From contig NZ_JABJRA010000003.1 in the NCBI RefSeq assembly GCF_013155365.1, positions 1-64,000 of the forward strand: 64,000 bases of DNA, given 5' to 3'. Below the pieces are notes generated by a model that was not told where the DNA came from, made no database searches, and saw only the letters and a list, made by a program, of their open reading frames with translations. Shown here one piece after another: positions 53,292 through 64,000 of the stretch (position 1 is its first letter; each line of letters starts with the position of its first letter). The stretch comes from Nocardioides sp. zg-DK7169. Lineage in GTDB: Bacteria; Actinomycetota; Actinomycetes; Propionibacteriales; Nocardioidaceae. The position numbers and the translations under genes are program-made.

Positions 53292-54536
53292 ATGACCGAG
53301 TCACCCGCCGACGCCACCTCCGCGACGCGCTCGACCCCAGGGACCGCAGGGACCCCAGCGACCCCAGGAACACTGCGCGTCGGCATGGTCGGCCACGCCT
53401 TCATGGGGGCCGCACACTCCCAGGCGTGGCGCACCGCCCCGCACTTCTTCGACCTGCCCCTGACACCGGTGATGCAGGTGCTCTGCGGTCGCGACCCGGG
53501 CCGTTCCCGAACCGCCGCCGAGCGGCTCGGGTGGGCGGAGACCGAGACCGACTGGCGCCACGTGGTCCAGCGCCCCGACGTCGACCTGGTCGACATCTGC
53601 ACCCCGGGCGACACCCACGCCGAGATCGCCATCGCGGCGCTCGAGGCGGGCAAGCACGTGCTGTGCGAGAAGCCGCTGGCCAACACGGTGGCGGAGGCCG
53701 AGGCGATGGCCGCCGCGGCCGAGCGCGCCGCCGCCGACGGGGTGATGGCCATGGTCGGCTTCACCTACCGGCGGGTGCCGGCCGTGGCGCTGGCCCGGCG
53801 GCTCGTCGCCGACGGCCGGCTGGGGGAGATCCGCCACGTGCGGGCGCAGTACCTCCAGGACTGGATCGCCGACCCGGAGGTCCCGCTGTCGTGGCGCCTG
53901 GACAAGGAGCAGGCGGGCTCGGGGGCGCTCGGCGACATCGGCGCCCACATCGTCGACCTCGCCCAGTTCATCACCGGGCTCTCGATCAGCTCGGTGTCCG
54001 GTCACCTCCAGACGTTCGTGCACAAGCGTCCGCTCGCCGCCGAGGCGACCGCCGGCACGCTCGGAGGGGGAGGCGCGAGCGGGGAGACGGGCACGGTGTC
54101 GGTCGACGACGCCGCCGTCTTCCTGGCCTCCTTCGCCGGCGGCGCCCTCGGCGTCTTCGAGGCGACCCGCTTCGCCTACGGACGCAAGAACGCGATCCGC
54201 CTCGAGATCAACGGCTCCCGCGGCTCGCTGGCCTTCGACTTCGAGGACATGAACGTCCTGGACCTCTTCGACGCCACGGAGCCCGCCGAGACGGCCGGCT
54301 TCCGGCGGATCCTCGTGACCGAGCCCGAGCACCCCTACGTGGCGGCCTGGTGGCCCGCGGGCCACGGCCTCGGCTACGAGCACGGCTTCACCCACCAGGT
54401 CGTCGACCTGGTCGCGGCGCTGGCCGCGGGCGAGCAGCCCACCCCGTCGTTCGCCGACGGCCTGCAGGTCCAGCGTGTGCTGGCTGCGGTCGAGACGAGC
54501 TCCCACACCCGACAGTGGCAGGAGATCACCGCATGA
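53292..54536 (+). CDS. Gfo/Idh/MocA-family oxidoreductase
   Basis: A 414-residue NAD(P)-dependent sugar or cyclitol dehydrogenase. The N-terminal Rossmann motif is '[17 protein letters not shown]' with a G-H-A-F-M-G core, followed by '[20 protein letters not shown]' and the hallmark '[12 protein letters not shown]' with the catalytic Lys. The C-terminal domain contains '[20 protein letters not shown]'. Residues 1-30 form a Thr/Pro/Gly-rich leader ('[14 protein letters not shown]') made of a small codon repeat, so the real start could be later. It is coupled by ATGA overlap to xylA. A substrate such as a pentose, lactone or oxidised sugar fits the context. Confidence 0.87.
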   Translation: MTESPADATSATRSTPGTAGTPATPGTLRVGMVGHAFMGAAHSQAWRTAPHFFDLPLTPVMQVLCGRDPGRSRTAAERLGWAETETDWRHVVQRPDVDLVDICTPGDTHAEIAIAALEAGKHVLCEKPLANTVAEAEAMAAAAERAAADGVMAMVGFTYRRVPAVALARRLVADGRLGEIRHVRAQYLQDWIADPEVPLSWRLDKEQAGSGALGDIGAHIVDLAQFITGLSISSVSGHLQTFVHKRPLAAEATAGTLGGGGASGETGTVSVDDAAVFLASFAGGALGVFEATRFAYGRKNAIRLEINGSRGSLAFDFEDMNVLDLFDATEPAETAGFRRILVTEPEHPYVAAWWPAGHGLGYEHGFTHQVVDLVAALAAGEQPTPSFADGLQVQRVLAAVETSSHTRQWQEITA

Positions 54537-55696
54537 GCACCGACCACACCCCCCGGCCCGAGGACAAGTTCTCCTTCGGTCTTTGGACCGTGGGCTGGCA
54601 GGGCGTCGACGTCTTCGGACCCGCGAGCCGCCCGCCCCTCGACCCCGTCGAGTCCACCCACCGGCTCGCCGAGATGGGAGCGTCGGCCGTCACGTTCCAC
54701 GACGACGACCTGCTGCCCGACGACGCCACCCGCGACCGCGACCTCGACCGCTTCCGCAAGGCCCTGGCCGACACCGGCCTGCGCGTGGAGATGGTCACCA
54801 CCAACCTGTTCGGGCCGCCGGTCTTCAAGGAGGGGGCGCTCACCGCGAACAACCGCGACGTACGCCGCTACGCGACCCAGAAGGTGCTGCGCAACATCGA
54901 CCTCGCGGCGAGCCTCGGGGCGGACACGTTCGTGCTCTGGGGCGGCCGCGAGGGCGCCGAGCACGGCGCCAGCAAGAACGTCCGGGCCTCCCTGGACCGG
55001 ATGGTGGAGTCGCTCAACACGTTCTGCGCCTACGTCAAGGAGCGGGGCTACGACCTGCGCTTCGCCCTGGAGCCCAAGCCCAACGAGCCCCGCGGCGACA
55101 TCCTGCTGCCGACGATCGGCCACGCGCTCGCCCTGATCGGCGAGCTCGACGACCCGGACATGGTCGGGCTGAACCCCGAGGTCGGGCACGAGGAGATGGC
55201 CGGGCTCAACTACGCGCACGGGATCGCCCAGGCGATGTGGCACGGCAAGCTCTTCCACATCGACCTCAACGGCCAGCACGGCCCGCGGTTCGACCAGGAC
55301 CTGCGCTTCGGCGCCGGCAACCTGCGCGGCGCGTTCTGGACCGTCGACACCCTCCTGGGCAGCGGCAGCGGCAACGCCTACGACGGCTACGTCCACTTCG
55401 ACTTCAAGACGCCGCGCGCCGAGGCCGTCGACGGGGTTTGGGACGCCGCCCGCGCCTGCATGCGCAACTACCTGATCCTGCGCGAGCGGGCCCTGGCCTT
55501 CCGGGCCGACCCCGCCGTCGCGGAGGCGCTCGCCGCCGCCGAGGTGGAGCAGCTGGAGCGGCCCACGCTGGACCCGGGCGAGCAGCTCTCCGACCTGCGC
55601 GACACGACGTACGACGTCGCTGCGCTCGCCGAGCGCAGCGTCGCGATGGAGGCCCTCGACCAGCTCGCCATGGAGCACCTCCTCGGCGCCCGCTGA
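54533..55696 (+). CDS. xylA: Xylose isomerase
   Basis: A 387-residue class I xylose isomerase close in pattern to the Streptomyces enzyme, interconverting D-xylose and D-xylulose (and glucose/fructose). It opens '[17 protein letters not shown]', has the catalytic His56 in '[10 protein letters not shown]', the metal-binding Glu and Lys in '[16 protein letters not shown]', '[16 protein letters not shown]' (Glu/His), '[20 protein letters not shown]' (Asp metal ligands) and the final Asp in '[10 protein letters not shown]'. The length matches the family. ATG overlaps the oxidoreductase stop. Confidence 0.95.
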   Translation: MSTDHTPRPEDKFSFGLWTVGWQGVDVFGPASRPPLDPVESTHRLAEMGASAVTFHDDDLLPDDATRDRDLDRFRKALADTGLRVEMVTTNLFGPPVFKEGALTANNRDVRRYATQKVLRNIDLAASLGADTFVLWGGREGAEHGASKNVRASLDRMVESLNTFCAYVKERGYDLRFALEPKPNEPRGDILLPTIGHALALIGELDDPDMVGLNPEVGHEEMAGLNYAHGIAQAMWHGKLFHIDLNGQHGPRFDQDLRFGAGNLRGAFWTVDTLLGSGSGNAYDGYVHFDFKTPRAEAVDGVWDAARACMRNYLILRERALAFRADPAVAEALAAAEVEQLERPTLDPGEQLSDLRDTTYDVAALAERSVAMEALDQLAMEHLLGAR

Positions 55697-55730
55697 GCCG
55701 CGCGCCCGTCCACCCGTCCACCACGACCCG

Positions 55731-55757
55731 CACGACCAGCACGACCAGCACGACCAG
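55731..55757 (+). repeat. Three tandem CACGACCAG units
   Basis: A 9-bp unit, CACGACCAG, is repeated three times without interruption in the 148-bp gap between xylA and the large secreted-protein gene, followed by a degenerate CCTGATCAG. Confidence 0.6.
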
Positions 55758-55844
55758 CCTGATCAGCACCGCCAGGGGCCGAACGCCCGGGGACCCGCCC
55801 CGGAACCGCACCAGCGCACACCGTCACCAACGAAGGAGATCGTG

Positions 55845-58800
55845 ATGCATCAGCTCATCACGCGGCTACGGAAGGGCTCACGCACCGCGCTGGGCTCGAC
55901 CCTGGCCACGGTCGTGGCGCTGCCTCTGGCAGCCACGGTCGGCCTCGGGCTCTCCGCCACGGCGGCCCAGGCCGCGCAACCGGAGAAGGCGCCGTCCGCG
56001 GCGACCAAGGCCCCTGACCGGAGCAATGGAAAGGCCAAGCCGGCCGAGAAGAAGGGCAAGAAGGGCAAGGGCGCCAAGAACCTGCGCGAGTCCGTCCCGC
56101 TGGGCGACGCGGTCCCGTGGACCGCGGATCTCACCGCGGCGGCCGACGAGCACGAGACGTTCGACGCCCTCGTGTTCTCCAAGACCGCGGCGTTCCGCCA
56201 CAGCAACATCGACGAGGCGACGACCGCGATCCAGCAGCTCGGCGTCGAGAACGACTTCACCGTGACCGCCACCGAGGACGCCTCGGCCTTCACCGACGCC
56301 AACCTCGCGCAGTACGAGGTGGTCATCTTCCTGTCGACCACCGGCGACGTGCTCAACGAGACCCAGCAGGCGGCCTTCGAGCGCTACATCCAGGCCGGAG
56401 GCGGGTACGCCGGCATCCACGCGGCCTCCGACACCGAGTACTCCTGGCCCTGGTACGGCGAGCTGGTCGGCTCCTACTTCGCCAACCACCCGCCGGGCAC
56501 GCCGACCGCGACCGTCAAGGTCGAGGACCCCGCGCACCCCTCCACCGCCGGCATCGAGCCGCGCTGGCAGCGCACCGACGAGTGGTACAACTTCCGCACC
56601 AACCCCCGCGGCGACGTGCACGTCCTGGCCTCCATGGACGAGAGCACCTACGCCCCGGGCGGCGGCGCCATGGGCGTCGAGCACCCGATCGCGTGGTGCC
56701 AGGACTACGACGGCGGCCGCAGCTGGTACACCGGCATGGGCCACACCGAGGCGTCCTTCACCGACGAGAAGTTCCTGGGCCACATCCTTGGCGGCATCAA
56801 GACCGCCGCCGGTGTCCTGCCCTCGGACTGCTCCGCCACGCTCGAGGACAGCTTCGAGAAGGTCGCGCTCGACGAGAACACCTCCAACCCGATGGAGCTC
56901 GACATCGCCGAGGACGGTCGCGTCTTCTACGTCGACCGCAACGGCGCCGTGCGCATCATCCAGCCCAACGGCACCGTGGTGACCGCGGGCACGATCCCGG
57001 TCTACACGGGCCAGGAGTTCGGTCTGCTCGGCATCGCGCTCGACCCGGACTTCGCCACCAACAACTGGGTCTACCTCTACTACTCACCGCAGGGGAACCA
57101 GGCGACCGACCGGATCGGGCGCTACACGATGTCGGGCAACACCCTCCAGCTCGACACCGCCACGACGATCCTCGACGTGCCCACCCAGCGTGAGCAGTGC
57201 TGCCACGCCGGCGGGTCGCTGGAGTTCGACAACGACGGCAACCTCTACCTCGCCACGGGCGACAACACGAACCCGTTCGACTCCGGCGGGTACACCCCGA
57301 TCGACGAGCGGCCGAACCGCGCCGCCTGGGACGCCCAGCGGACCTCGGGCAACACCAACAGCCTCAACGGCAAGATCCTGCGCATCACGCCGCTGCCCGA
57401 GGGCGGCTACGCGATCCCCGACGGCAACCTCTTCGAAGAGGACGCCGACGCGGATGACAAGACCCGCCCCGAGATCTACGCGATGGGCTTCCGCAACCCG
57501 TTCCGCATCGGCCTGGACGAGCAGAACAACAACATCCTGGTCGCCGACTACGGCCCGGACGCCGGAGCCGTGAGTGCCACCCGCGGACCCAACGGCCGCG
57601 TGGAGTGGAACATCCTCGACGAGCCCGGCAACTACGGCTGGCCCTACTGCGTCGGCGACAACACGCCGTACAACGACTACAACTTCGCCAGCAGCACCGC
57701 GGGCCCGGCCTTCGACTGCGCGGCGCTCGTCAACGACTCCCCGCACAACACCGGGCTGACCAACCTGCCGCCCGCCAAGCCGGCGGTCATCTGGCAGAGC
57801 AACAACGCCGCGATCACCGGAACCCCGGAGATCGGCGCCAGCGGCGCCCCGATGACCTCGGGCACCTACTCCTACGACGCCGACCTGGTCTCGGACCGCA
57901 AGTGGCCCGCGTACTTCGACCGCAAGGCGATCTGGGCGGACTGGAACAACAGCCGGCTGTTCACCGTGCAGATGAACCTGGACGGGACGAACTACACCGA
58001 CATCAACCGGTTCCTGCCGAACCTGCCGATGATCCGCCCGCACGCGCTGCAGTTCGGCCCGGACGGCGCGCTGTACATGATCGAGTGGGGCAGCGGCTTC
58101 AACGGCAACAACACCGACTCCGGCATCTACCGGATCGACTACGTCGAGGGCAACCGCGCCCCGGTCGCCCGGGCCACCGCGGACCGGACCTCCGGCCCGG
58201 CCCCGCTCACCGTCGCGTTCGACGGCAGCGGGTCCTTCGACGCCGACACCGGCGACGCCACGGGCCTGACCTACGCCTGGGACTTCGACGGTGACGGCAC
58301 CACCGACGCCACCACCCCCACCGGCAGCTACACCTACACCGAGGCGGGCAACTACACCGCCCGGCTCACGGTGACAGACGAGGGCGGCCGGTCCGCCACG
58401 ACCAACATCGACATCGTCGCCGGCAACACCGCTCCGACCGTGGAGCTGACGCTGCCGGTCGACGGCGGGTTCTTCGAGTTCGGCGACTACCTGCGCTACG
58501 AGGTCGAGGTCACCGATCCCGAGGACGGCACGATCGACTGCGACCGGGTGGTCGTCCAGCCCGGCCTGGGCCACGACGAGCACTCGCACGACTACGAGCA
58601 GTACACCGGCTGCAGCGGCACGCTCGCGCTGCCCGGCGACTCCGGCCACGTCGGTGCCAACATCTTCGGCACCATCAAGGCCACCTACACCGACGACGGG
58701 GCCGGCGACGCCGGCGCCCTGACCGGCGTCGACGGCATCATCGTGCACACCAAGCACAAGGAGGCCGAGTTCTTCGACGAGACCGGGCGCACCGGCAGCG

Positions 58801-61800
58801 AGACCAGCGGTACGCCGGGGGTCTCGGTCCAGGCGACCACGGACACCGGCGGCGGCCAGAACGTCACCGGCGTCGAGACCGGTGACTGGTTCCGCTGGGA
58901 CGTCATGAACCTCACCGGCATCACCGGCGTCACGATGCGGGCCGCCTCGACGACCGCGGGCGCGACGTTCGCGGTCCGCCAGGGCTCGCCGACCGGCGAC
59001 ACGATCGGCACCCTGACGGTGCCGAACACCGGAGGGGCGCAGACCTACCAGGACGTCTCCACGACGTTCACCGGCGCCACGGACGCCAGCGGCGAGCTCT
59101 ACTTCGTCGCCACGACCGGCGGGGCCAACGTCAACTGGCTGGAGTTCAACGGCCGCGGCATCACCGACAACCGGCCGCCGACCGTCGCGATCACCGCCAG
59201 CACCACCACCGGCGAGGCCCCGCTGCCGGTCGAGTTCACCAGCACGGTGAACGACGCCGACGGGGACACCCCGGTGACCTATGCGTGGGACTTCGGTGAC
59301 GGGGCGACCTCCACCGAGGCCGAGCCCAGCCACACCTTCACCACGCCGGGCCGGTACGTCGTGGAGCTGACCGTCACCGACGCACGCGGGGCGAAGACCA
59401 CCCGCACGCTCGAGGTCATCGTCACCCGAGCGGGCGACAGCTGCTTCACCGGGCGCTCCGACGACTTCGTCGGCAACACCCTCGACACCGAGCGCTGGAA
59501 CCGCAGCGTCCGGGTCGACCAGTCCCTGACGGTCGCCGACGGGTCGCTCAACATCCCGATCACCGCGACCGACATCTACCAGGGCACCAACACGACGCCG
59601 AACGTCGTGCTGCAGGACCTGCCGTCGGGCGCCTTCGAGGTGACCACCAAGCTGACGCTGCCGGCCACCCGCGCCTACCAGCAGGCCGGGCTGATCCTCT
59701 ACGGCGACGACGACAACTACGTCAAGCTCGTCTACTCCGGTCGGTCGAGCACCCCCGACAAGGCGACCAACGTCATCCAGATGGCCAAGGAGGTCGACGC
59801 CTCGGCGTCGGAGACCAACTCCGCCAACCTCGGCGCGGACTTCCCCGACACGGTCTGGCTGCGGCTGAGCAGCACCGACGGCAACGTCGTGACCGGCTCC
59901 TACAGCAGCGACGGGGCGACGTGGACCGACGTCACCTCCACACGGGACCTCACCGGGATCACCGCACCGAAGGTCGGCCTGTTCGCCCTGGGCAACCAGG
60001 CGGGCGCCACCGGCATCACCGCCAGCTTCGACCACTTCACCCTGACGCCCGACGACACGGCCGTGCCGTGTGAGCCGGGTTGCCTGGTCGAGCAGTTCGA
60101 CGGCAGTGCCCTCGGGTCCGACTGGAGCGTGGTCCGCCCCAGCGGCAACCTCGAGGTCTCCGGCGGCACGGTGCAGATCCCGCTCGAGGCGACCGACCTC
60201 TACCAGGGCACGAACACCGCCCGGGACCTGGTCCTCACCGACCTGCCCGACGGCCCGTTCGTGGCCACCACCAAGGTCAGCGCCCCGATCAACCGGTCCT
60301 ACCAGTCGGCGGGCCTGCTGCTCTACGGAGACGACGACAACTACATCAAGCACGTCTTCCAGGGCCGCAGCGACCAGCCGGACGTCGCCGCGAACATCAT
60401 CCAGACCGCCAAGGAGGTCGATGGCACCGCCACCGAGACCAACTCCTCCGGCCTCGGGGCGGACTTCCCGAGCACGGTCTGGCTGCGACTGGCCAGCGAG
60501 GACGGGACCGAGGTCATCGGTTCCTACAGCACCGACGGCGAGACGTGGACGGAGATGTCGGCAGGCTTCGACCTGGCCGGCATCGACGACCCGCGGATCG
60601 GCCTGCTGGCGGCGGCCAACACCACGGCCGGCGCCGGCATCACGGCCTCGTTCGACTGGTTCACCCTCGGCGGGGCCGAGCCCTGCGAGCCCGGGCCGGG
60701 CGGTCCGGACGAGCCGGGCGAGGACGAGGACGCACCGCAGGTCGACGCCACGGTCCTGGGCTCGTACGCCGGCGAGGTCGAGGACCTCAGCGGCGGCACC
60801 ATCGGCGGGGAGGCCACCCTGGTCTCCGCGGCCGACGGTGAGGGCCGGACGACCACCGCCACGCTGGAGCTGACGGGTCTCGACCCGAGCCAGCGCTACG
60901 AGTCGCACCTGCACGTCGGCACCTGCGGCGGCTTCGAGGGTCACTACCGCGACGACCCGGACGGTGCCGGCACCCCGCCGAACGAGCTCTGGCCGACCAA
61001 CCCCGGCTGGGAGGCCGGATCGGGCGACCCGCGCATCAAGGCGGCCGCCGACGGCACGTCGTACGCGGAGGCCACGGTCCCGTGGGCGCCGCGCATCGAC
61101 GGACGCTCGCTGGTCGTGCACCGTGACGGAGCGATCGTCGCATGCGCCGATCTCGACCTGACCGGTCCGGGCACCGTCGTGCTCGACGCCTCGGACAACG
61201 TCGGCGTCACCTCCTTCACCTACACGGTGGACGGCGGCGAGGAGACCGAGTACGACGGTCCGTTCGAGATCACCGAGCCCGGCACCCACGTGGTGGCCTA
61301 CACCGCCACCGACGAGGCCGGGAACGAGACGACCGGCGAGTTCGAGGTCGTCGTCCCCGACGACGACACCGAGGCGCCGGCGCCCACGGTGAGCATGACC
61401 ACGGCACCGCCAGCACCCGACGGCGCGGGTGGCTGGTTCACCTCGCCGGTCACCGTCACCCTCGAGGGCGACGGCGGCGACGGGGACCTGCGCCTGGAGT
61501 ACCGCTTCGGCACCGGCGGGTGGACGCCGTACACGGCGCCCGTCCGGGTCACCAGGGACGGGATCACCAGGATCTCGGCCCGGGCGACCGACGCGGCCGG
61601 CACGGTCTCGGAGGTCGCGACCACCACGGTCCGGCTCGACACCACGGCCCCGGCGATCAAGGTCGCCGGGATCAAGGCCGGCGCCAAGCTGGGCGCCGCG
61701 GCGGTCCGCACCGTGCGGGTCAACGCCACCGACGCCACCTCGGGTGTCGGGTCCCGCGTGATCCGTCTCGACGGCAAGGTGGTCGGCTCCCCGGTCCGCC

Positions 61801-62144
61801 TCGACGCGATGCGGCTGCGCACCGGCACCCACCGGCTCGCGGTCACCGTCACCGACAAGGCCGGCAACCGGCAGACGCGCACGGTCACCTTCCGGGTGGT
61901 CGCGACGTACGCCGGCGCGAAGCAGCTGGTCAAGCGCCTGGACCGCGAGAACACCATCGGTGCCCGGCTCGCCACCTCGCTCACCACCGCGATGAACGAC
62001 GCCAAGCGCGCCGATCGCCGCGGCCAGGAGCGGCAGGCGCGCCGGGCCCTGACGAGGTTCCAGTCGCTCGCCGCGGGCGTGCGCAAGGCCCCGGCCAAGG
62101 CCGCGCTCACGGGCGTCGCGCGCCAGCTGAAGAAGCAGCTCTAG
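55845..62144 (+). CDS. Very large secreted multidomain protein: ThuA, GSDH-like, PKD, CBM6-like, laminin-G-like, SOD-like, FIMAH-like
   Basis: A 2,099-residue exported protein with a Sec signal (ending near 'ATAAQAAQ', about residue 45) and a Lys-rich linker. Domains in rough order are: ThuA-like (100-320, '[14 protein letters not shown]', '[13 protein letters not shown]'); glucose/sorbosone dehydrogenase-type beta-propeller (330-770, '[14 protein letters not shown]', '[11 protein letters not shown]', '[12 protein letters not shown]'); PKD (772-860); a CBM6-like domain (970-1105); a second PKD (1106-1199); two similar concanavalin/DUF1349-type domains (1200-1405 and 1408-1616, both with 'GDDDNY'); a Cu/Zn-SOD-like domain (1631-1773, 'HLHVGTC'); Ig-like repeats; and a helical FIMAH-like tail (2021-2099). 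ATG 55845 has AAGGAG at 55833-55838. It probably oxidises or binds polysaccharide-derived sugars outside the cell. There is no anchor motif. Confidence 0.85.
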   Translation: MHQLITRLRKGSRTALGSTLATVVALPLAATVGLGLSATAAQAAQPEKAPSAATKAPDRSNGKAKPAEKKGKKGKGAKNLRESVPLGDAVPWTADLTAAADEHETFDALVFSKTAAFRHSNIDEATTAIQQLGVENDFTVTATEDASAFTDANLAQYEVVIFLSTTGDVLNETQQAAFERYIQAGGGYAGIHAASDTEYSWPWYGELVGSYFANHPPGTPTATVKVEDPAHPSTAGIEPRWQRTDEWYNFRTNPRGDVHVLASMDESTYAPGGGAMGVEHPIAWCQDYDGGRSWYTGMGHTEASFTDEKFLGHILGGIKTAAGVLPSDCSATLEDSFEKVALDENTSNPMELDIAEDGRVFYVDRNGAVRIIQPNGTVVTAGTIPVYTGQEFGLLGIALDPDFATNNWVYLYYSPQGNQATDRIGRYTMSGNTLQLDTATTILDVPTQREQCCHAGGSLEFDNDGNLYLATGDNTNPFDSGGYTPIDERPNRAAWDAQRTSGNTNSLNGKILRITPLPEGGYAIPDGNLFEEDADADDKTRPEIYAMGFRNPFRIGLDEQNNNILVADYGPDAGAVSATRGPNGRVEWNILDEPGNYGWPYCVGDNTPYNDYNFASSTAGPAFDCAALVNDSPHNTGLTNLPPAKPAVIWQSNNAAITGTPEIGASGAPMTSGTYSYDADLVSDRKWPAYFDRKAIWADWNNSRLFTVQMNLDGTNYTDINRFLPNLPMIRPHALQFGPDGALYMIEWGSGFNGNNTDSGIYRIDYVEGNRAPVARATADRTSGPAPLTVAFDGSGSFDADTGDATGLTYAWDFDGDGTTDATTPTGSYTYTEAGNYTARLTVTDEGGRSATTNIDIVAGNTAPTVELTLPVDGGFFEFGDYLRYEVEVTDPEDGTIDCDRVVVQPGLGHDEHSHDYEQYTGCSGTLALPGDSGHVGANIFGTIKATYTDDGAGDAGALTGVDGIIVHTKHKEAEFFDETGRTGSETSGTPGVSVQATTDTGGGQNVTGVETGDWFRWDVMNLTGITGVTMRAASTTAGATFAVRQGSPTGDTIGTLTVPNTGGAQTYQDVSTTFTGATDASGELYFVATTGGANVNWLEFNGRGITDNRPPTVAITASTTTGEAPLPVEFTSTVNDADGDTPVTYAWDFGDGATSTEAEPSHTFTTPGRYVVELTVTDARGAKTTRTLEVIVTRAGDSCFTGRSDDFVGNTLDTERWNRSVRVDQSLTVADGSLNIPITATDIYQGTNTTPNVVLQDLPSGAFEVTTKLTLPATRAYQQAGLILYGDDDNYVKLVYSGRSSTPDKATNVIQMAKEVDASASETNSANLGADFPDTVWLRLSSTDGNVVTGSYSSDGATWTDVTSTRDLTGITAPKVGLFALGNQAGATGITASFDHFTLTPDDTAVPCEPGCLVEQFDGSALGSDWSVVRPSGNLEVSGGTVQIPLEATDLYQGTNTARDLVLTDLPDGPFVATTKVSAPINRSYQSAGLLLYGDDDNYIKHVFQGRSDQPDVAANIIQTAKEVDGTATETNSSGLGADFPSTVWLRLASEDGTEVIGSYSTDGETWTEMSAGFDLAGIDDPRIGLLAAANTTAGAGITASFDWFTLGGAEPCEPGPGGPDEPGEDEDAPQVDATVLGSYAGEVEDLSGGTIGGEATLVSAADGEGRTTTATLELTGLDPSQRYESHLHVGTCGGFEGHYRDDPDGAGTPPNELWPTNPGWEAGSGDPRIKAAADGTSYAEATVPWAPRIDGRSLVVHRDGAIVACADLDLTGPGTVVLDASDNVGVTSFTYTVDGGEETEYDGPFEITEPGTHVVAYTATDEAGNETTGEFEVVVPDDDTEAPAPTVSMTTAPPAPDGAGGWFTSPVTVTLEGDGGDGDLRLEYRFGTGGWTPYTAPVRVTRDGITRISARATDAAGTVSEVATTTVRLDTTAPAIKVAGIKAGAKLGAAAVRTVRVNATDATSGVGSRVIRLDGKVVGSPVRLDAMRLRTGTHRLAVTVTDKAGNRQTRTVTFRVVATYAGAKQLVKRLDRENTIGARLATSLTTAMNDAKRADRRGQERQARRALTRFQSLAAGVRKAPAKAALTGVARQLKKQL

Positions 62145-62215
62145 GCGCACGACGAGAAGAAGGGAGAACGTCCGCAGATGGGGGTCCCGGCCAGGCGGTG
62201 CCGAGAGGTGCCGCA

Positions 62216-62255
62216 CCCGATCCGCTCGCAGGTTCGGCCCTGCGAGCGGGTCGGG
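62216..62255. terminator. Large hairpin after the giant gene
   Basis: A 17-bp stem with one wobble pair (62216-62232 with 62239-62255) and a 6-nt loop, 72 bp after the stop. GC-rich palindromic sequence continues to about 62285. The rest of the 284-bp gap up to 62428 holds no gene. Confidence 0.6.
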
Positions 62256-62428
62256 GGCCGGGCCCCCCGCCCGGGCGGGGGAGCGGCGTCCACGTGACGC
62301 CGGTTCCCGCGGCCGGTGCCGGGACCTCGCGCTGGGTCCCGGTACCGGTCCGCACCGGGCCCGCCCGATCCGCACCACCCGCCCGTTATCCGCACCCGTT
62401 CGACGCACCACTGCCTGAAGGAGCTCCC

Positions 62429-63433
62429 ATGCCACGCCCCATCACCCTGTTCACCGGCCAGTGGGCCGACCTGCCGTTCGAGGAGGTCTGCCGCCTCGCC
62501 TCCGAGTGGGGGTACGACGGACTCGAGATCGCGTGCTGGGGCGACCACCTGGACCCCTGGCAGGCAGCCGAGGACGACGCCTACGTCCAGGGCAAGCTCG
62601 ACCTGCTGGAGAAGTACGGGCTCAAGACCTGGGCCATCTCCAACCACCTGAAGGGCCAGGCCGTCTGCGACGACCCCATCGACGCCCGCCACCAGGCGAT
62701 CCTGCCGCCGCAGGTCTGGGGCGACGGCGACCCCGAGGGCGTGCGCCAGCGGGCCGCGGAGGAGATGAAGCTGACCGCCCGGACGGCGCAGCGCCTCGGC
62801 GTCGACACCGTCATCGGCTTCACCGGCTCCTCGAGCTGGAAGTACGTCGCGATGTTCCCGCCGGCCACCGAGGAGATGGTCGCGGCCGGGTACCGCGACT
62901 TCGCCGACCGCTGGAACCCCATCCTGGACGTCTTCGACGAGTGCGGCGTCCGGTTCGCCCACGAGGTCCACCCCTCCGAGATCGCCTACGACTACTGGAC
63001 GACGGTCGCGGCGCTCGACGCCATCGGTCACCGCGAGGCGTTCGGCCTCAACTGGGACCCCTCGCACTTCGTGTGGCAGGACCTCGACCCGGTCGGGTTC
63101 CTCTGGGACTTCAAGGACCGGATCTACCACGTCGACTGCAAGGACGCGAAGCGCCAGGTCGGCAACGGCCGCAACGGGCGGCTCGGCTCGCACCTGCCCT
63201 GGGCCGACCCGCGGCGCGGCTGGGACTTCGTGTCCACCGGGCACGGCGACGTGCCGTGGGAGGCGTCGTTCCGGATGCTCAACACGATCGGGTACGACGG
63301 ACCGATCTCGGTGGAGTGGGAGGACGCCGGGATGGACCGGCTCGTCGGGGCGCCCGAGGCGCTGGAGTTCGTCCGGCGCCTGGCCTTCGACCCGCCCTCG
63401 GCAGCCTTCGACGCCGCGTTCTCGGCCTCCTGA
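62429..63433 (+). CDS. Sugar phosphate isomerase/epimerase-like TIM-barrel protein
   Basis: A 334-residue protein of the xylose-isomerase-like TIM-barrel family (AP_endonuc_2). It begins '[20 protein letters not shown]', with '[17 protein letters not shown]' for the first strand and helix. Likely metal ligands are in '[15 protein letters not shown]' (Glu, His), '[16 protein letters not shown]' (Asp, His), '[10 protein letters not shown]' (His, Asp) and '[12 protein letters not shown]' (Glu). Such proteins isomerise or epimerise keto-sugars or inosose-type compounds; the specific substrate is unknown. GAAGGAG at 62417-62423 precedes ATG 62429. It lies 59 bp before xylB. Confidence 0.87.
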   Translation: MPRPITLFTGQWADLPFEEVCRLASEWGYDGLEIACWGDHLDPWQAAEDDAYVQGKLDLLEKYGLKTWAISNHLKGQAVCDDPIDARHQAILPPQVWGDGDPEGVRQRAAEEMKLTARTAQRLGVDTVIGFTGSSSWKYVAMFPPATEEMVAAGYRDFADRWNPILDVFDECGVRFAHEVHPSEIAYDYWTTVAALDAIGHREAFGLNWDPSHFVWQDLDPVGFLWDFKDRIYHVDCKDAKRQVGNGRNGRLGSHLPWADPRRGWDFVSTGHGDVPWEASFRMLNTIGYDGPISVEWEDAGMDRLVGAPEALEFVRRLAFDPPSAAFDAAFSAS

Positions 63434-63492
63434 CGCGGACCTGAGGTGAACGTGATGCGGCCGGCCGGCGCCGCTCGGGAAGGCAGGACCGC

Positions 63493-64000
63493 ATGACGCT
63501 CGTGCTGGGCATCGACACCTCGACGCAGTCCACCAAGGCGGTCCTCGTCGACGCCGACGACGGCACCGTGGTGGAGTCCCGGGCGGCCGCCCACCCGCCC
63601 GGGACCGAGGTCGACCCGCGGGCGTGGCTCGCGGCCTGCGACGACGCCGCCGGGCCGCTGCTCGACCGCGCGTCGGCGGTGTCGGTCGCCGGGCAGCAGC
63701 ACGGCATGGTGGCGCTCGACGAGGGCGGCGCACCGGTGCGCGACGCGCTGCTGTGGAACGACGTGCGCTCCGCCGCGGCCGCCCGCGACCTGGTCGCGGA
63801 GATGGGCGGCGCGCAGGCGTGCGCCGACGCGGTCGGCAGCGTGCTGGTCGCCTCCTTCACCGCCACCAAGCTGCGGTGGCTGCGCGACCACGAGCCCGAC
63901 GCGGCCGCGCGGGTCGCCGAGGTCCTGCTCCCGCACGACTACGTGTCCCGGCACCTCGCGGCGCCGGGGACGCGCGTGTTCACCGACCGCGGGGACGCCT
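63493..64000 (+). CDS. xylB: Xylulokinase, N-terminal part (runs off the window)
   Basis: The first 169 codons of an FGGY-family carbohydrate kinase are present. 'LGIDTSTQSTKAVLVD' is the phosphate-binding loop, 'VAGQQHGMVALDEGG' and 'LLWNDVRSAAAARDL' are the substrate-binding segments characteristic of xylulokinase, and 'SFTATKLRWLRDHEPD' also fits. The enzyme phosphorylates D-xylulose to xylulose 5-phosphate, completing the xylA pathway into pentose phosphates. ATG 63493 follows GGAAGGCAGG. The C-terminal ATPase half is outside the window. Confidence 0.9.
   Translation, partial: MTLVLGIDTSTQSTKAVLVDADDGTVVESRAAAHPPGTEVDPRAWLAACDDAAGPLLDRASAVSVAGQQHGMVALDEGGAPVRDALLWNDVRSAAAARDLVAEMGGAQACADAVGSVLVASFTATKLRWLRDHEPDAAARVAEVLLPHDYVSRHLAAPGTRVFTDRGDA

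Noticed and set aside
57084..62435. Minus-strand open frame of 1,783 codons opposite the giant exoprotein
   Set aside because: It lies antisense to a protein with clear domains, has a low-complexity Val/Gly/Asp/Arg composition and no recognisable motif. It is a by-product of extreme GC at third positions.

Overview
The window is chromosomal DNA from a very GC-rich actinobacterium, most likely a Nocardioidaceae member (Nocardioides-like). The evidence is the extreme third-position GC, many GTG starts, TANNNT promoters placed 5-8 nt before start codons (leaderless mRNAs), an intact actinobacterial shikimate block, two DUF222/HNH (13E12-type) genes, and an htdX-fabG4-fadA2 locus like that of Mycobacterium tuberculosis.

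Left part (1-23.6 kb) is mostly housekeeping. It opens with the end of an IS30 transposase, then a DUF349 gene on the minus strand. On the plus strand follow an MBL-fold hydrolase with overlapping hisS and aspS, a five-gene oligopeptide ABC importer (permease C, binding lipoprotein, permease B, two ATPases), and rarA. A run of tightly coupled genes comes next: membrane protein, DUF6167-like protein, alaS, ruvX, mltG, aroE, A24 prepilin peptidase, aroC, aroK, aroB, aroQ.

Middle part (23.6-41.6 kb) is a patchwork. A DUF222/HNH gene carries a near-perfect SOS (LexA) box at its promoter. An apparently intact IS110 element has a structured upstream leader that is a candidate bridge RNA. Lipid and beta-oxidation genes follow: fadA-fadB on the minus strand with a perfect palindrome over the promoter, a PAC2-family gene and two tandem tesB thioesterases on the plus strand, and htdX-fabG4 divergent from fadA2, with a TetR regulator. 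An ABC-F protein, a second MBL hydrolase and a second DUF222/HNH gene close this part.

Right part (41.6-64 kb) is accessory. It begins with a secreted-protein gene broken by an in-frame TAG, a VOC protein, two tandem DUF6226-like paralogues with duplicated promoters, and an ATP-dependent DNA ligase. A sugar-catabolism locus fills the rest: two ROK regulators, a ribose/xylose-type ABC importer, a Gfo/Idh/MocA oxidoreductase, xylose isomerase, a 2,099-residue secreted protein (ThuA + glucose/sorbosone-dehydrogenase-like + PKD + carbohydrate-binding + two laminin-G-like + SOD-like + Ig + FIMAH-like domains), a TIM-barrel sugar isomerase/epimerase and the start of xylulokinase. Together these suggest capture of a pentose or its derivative outside the cell, import, and isomerisation and phosphorylation into the pentose phosphate pathway. 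A dense set of inverted and 21-bp-period direct repeats lies upstream of the second ROK gene and probably controls the locus.

No tRNA, rRNA or CRISPR array was seen. Functional calls rest on reading motifs and family resemblance by eye; no database search was run.
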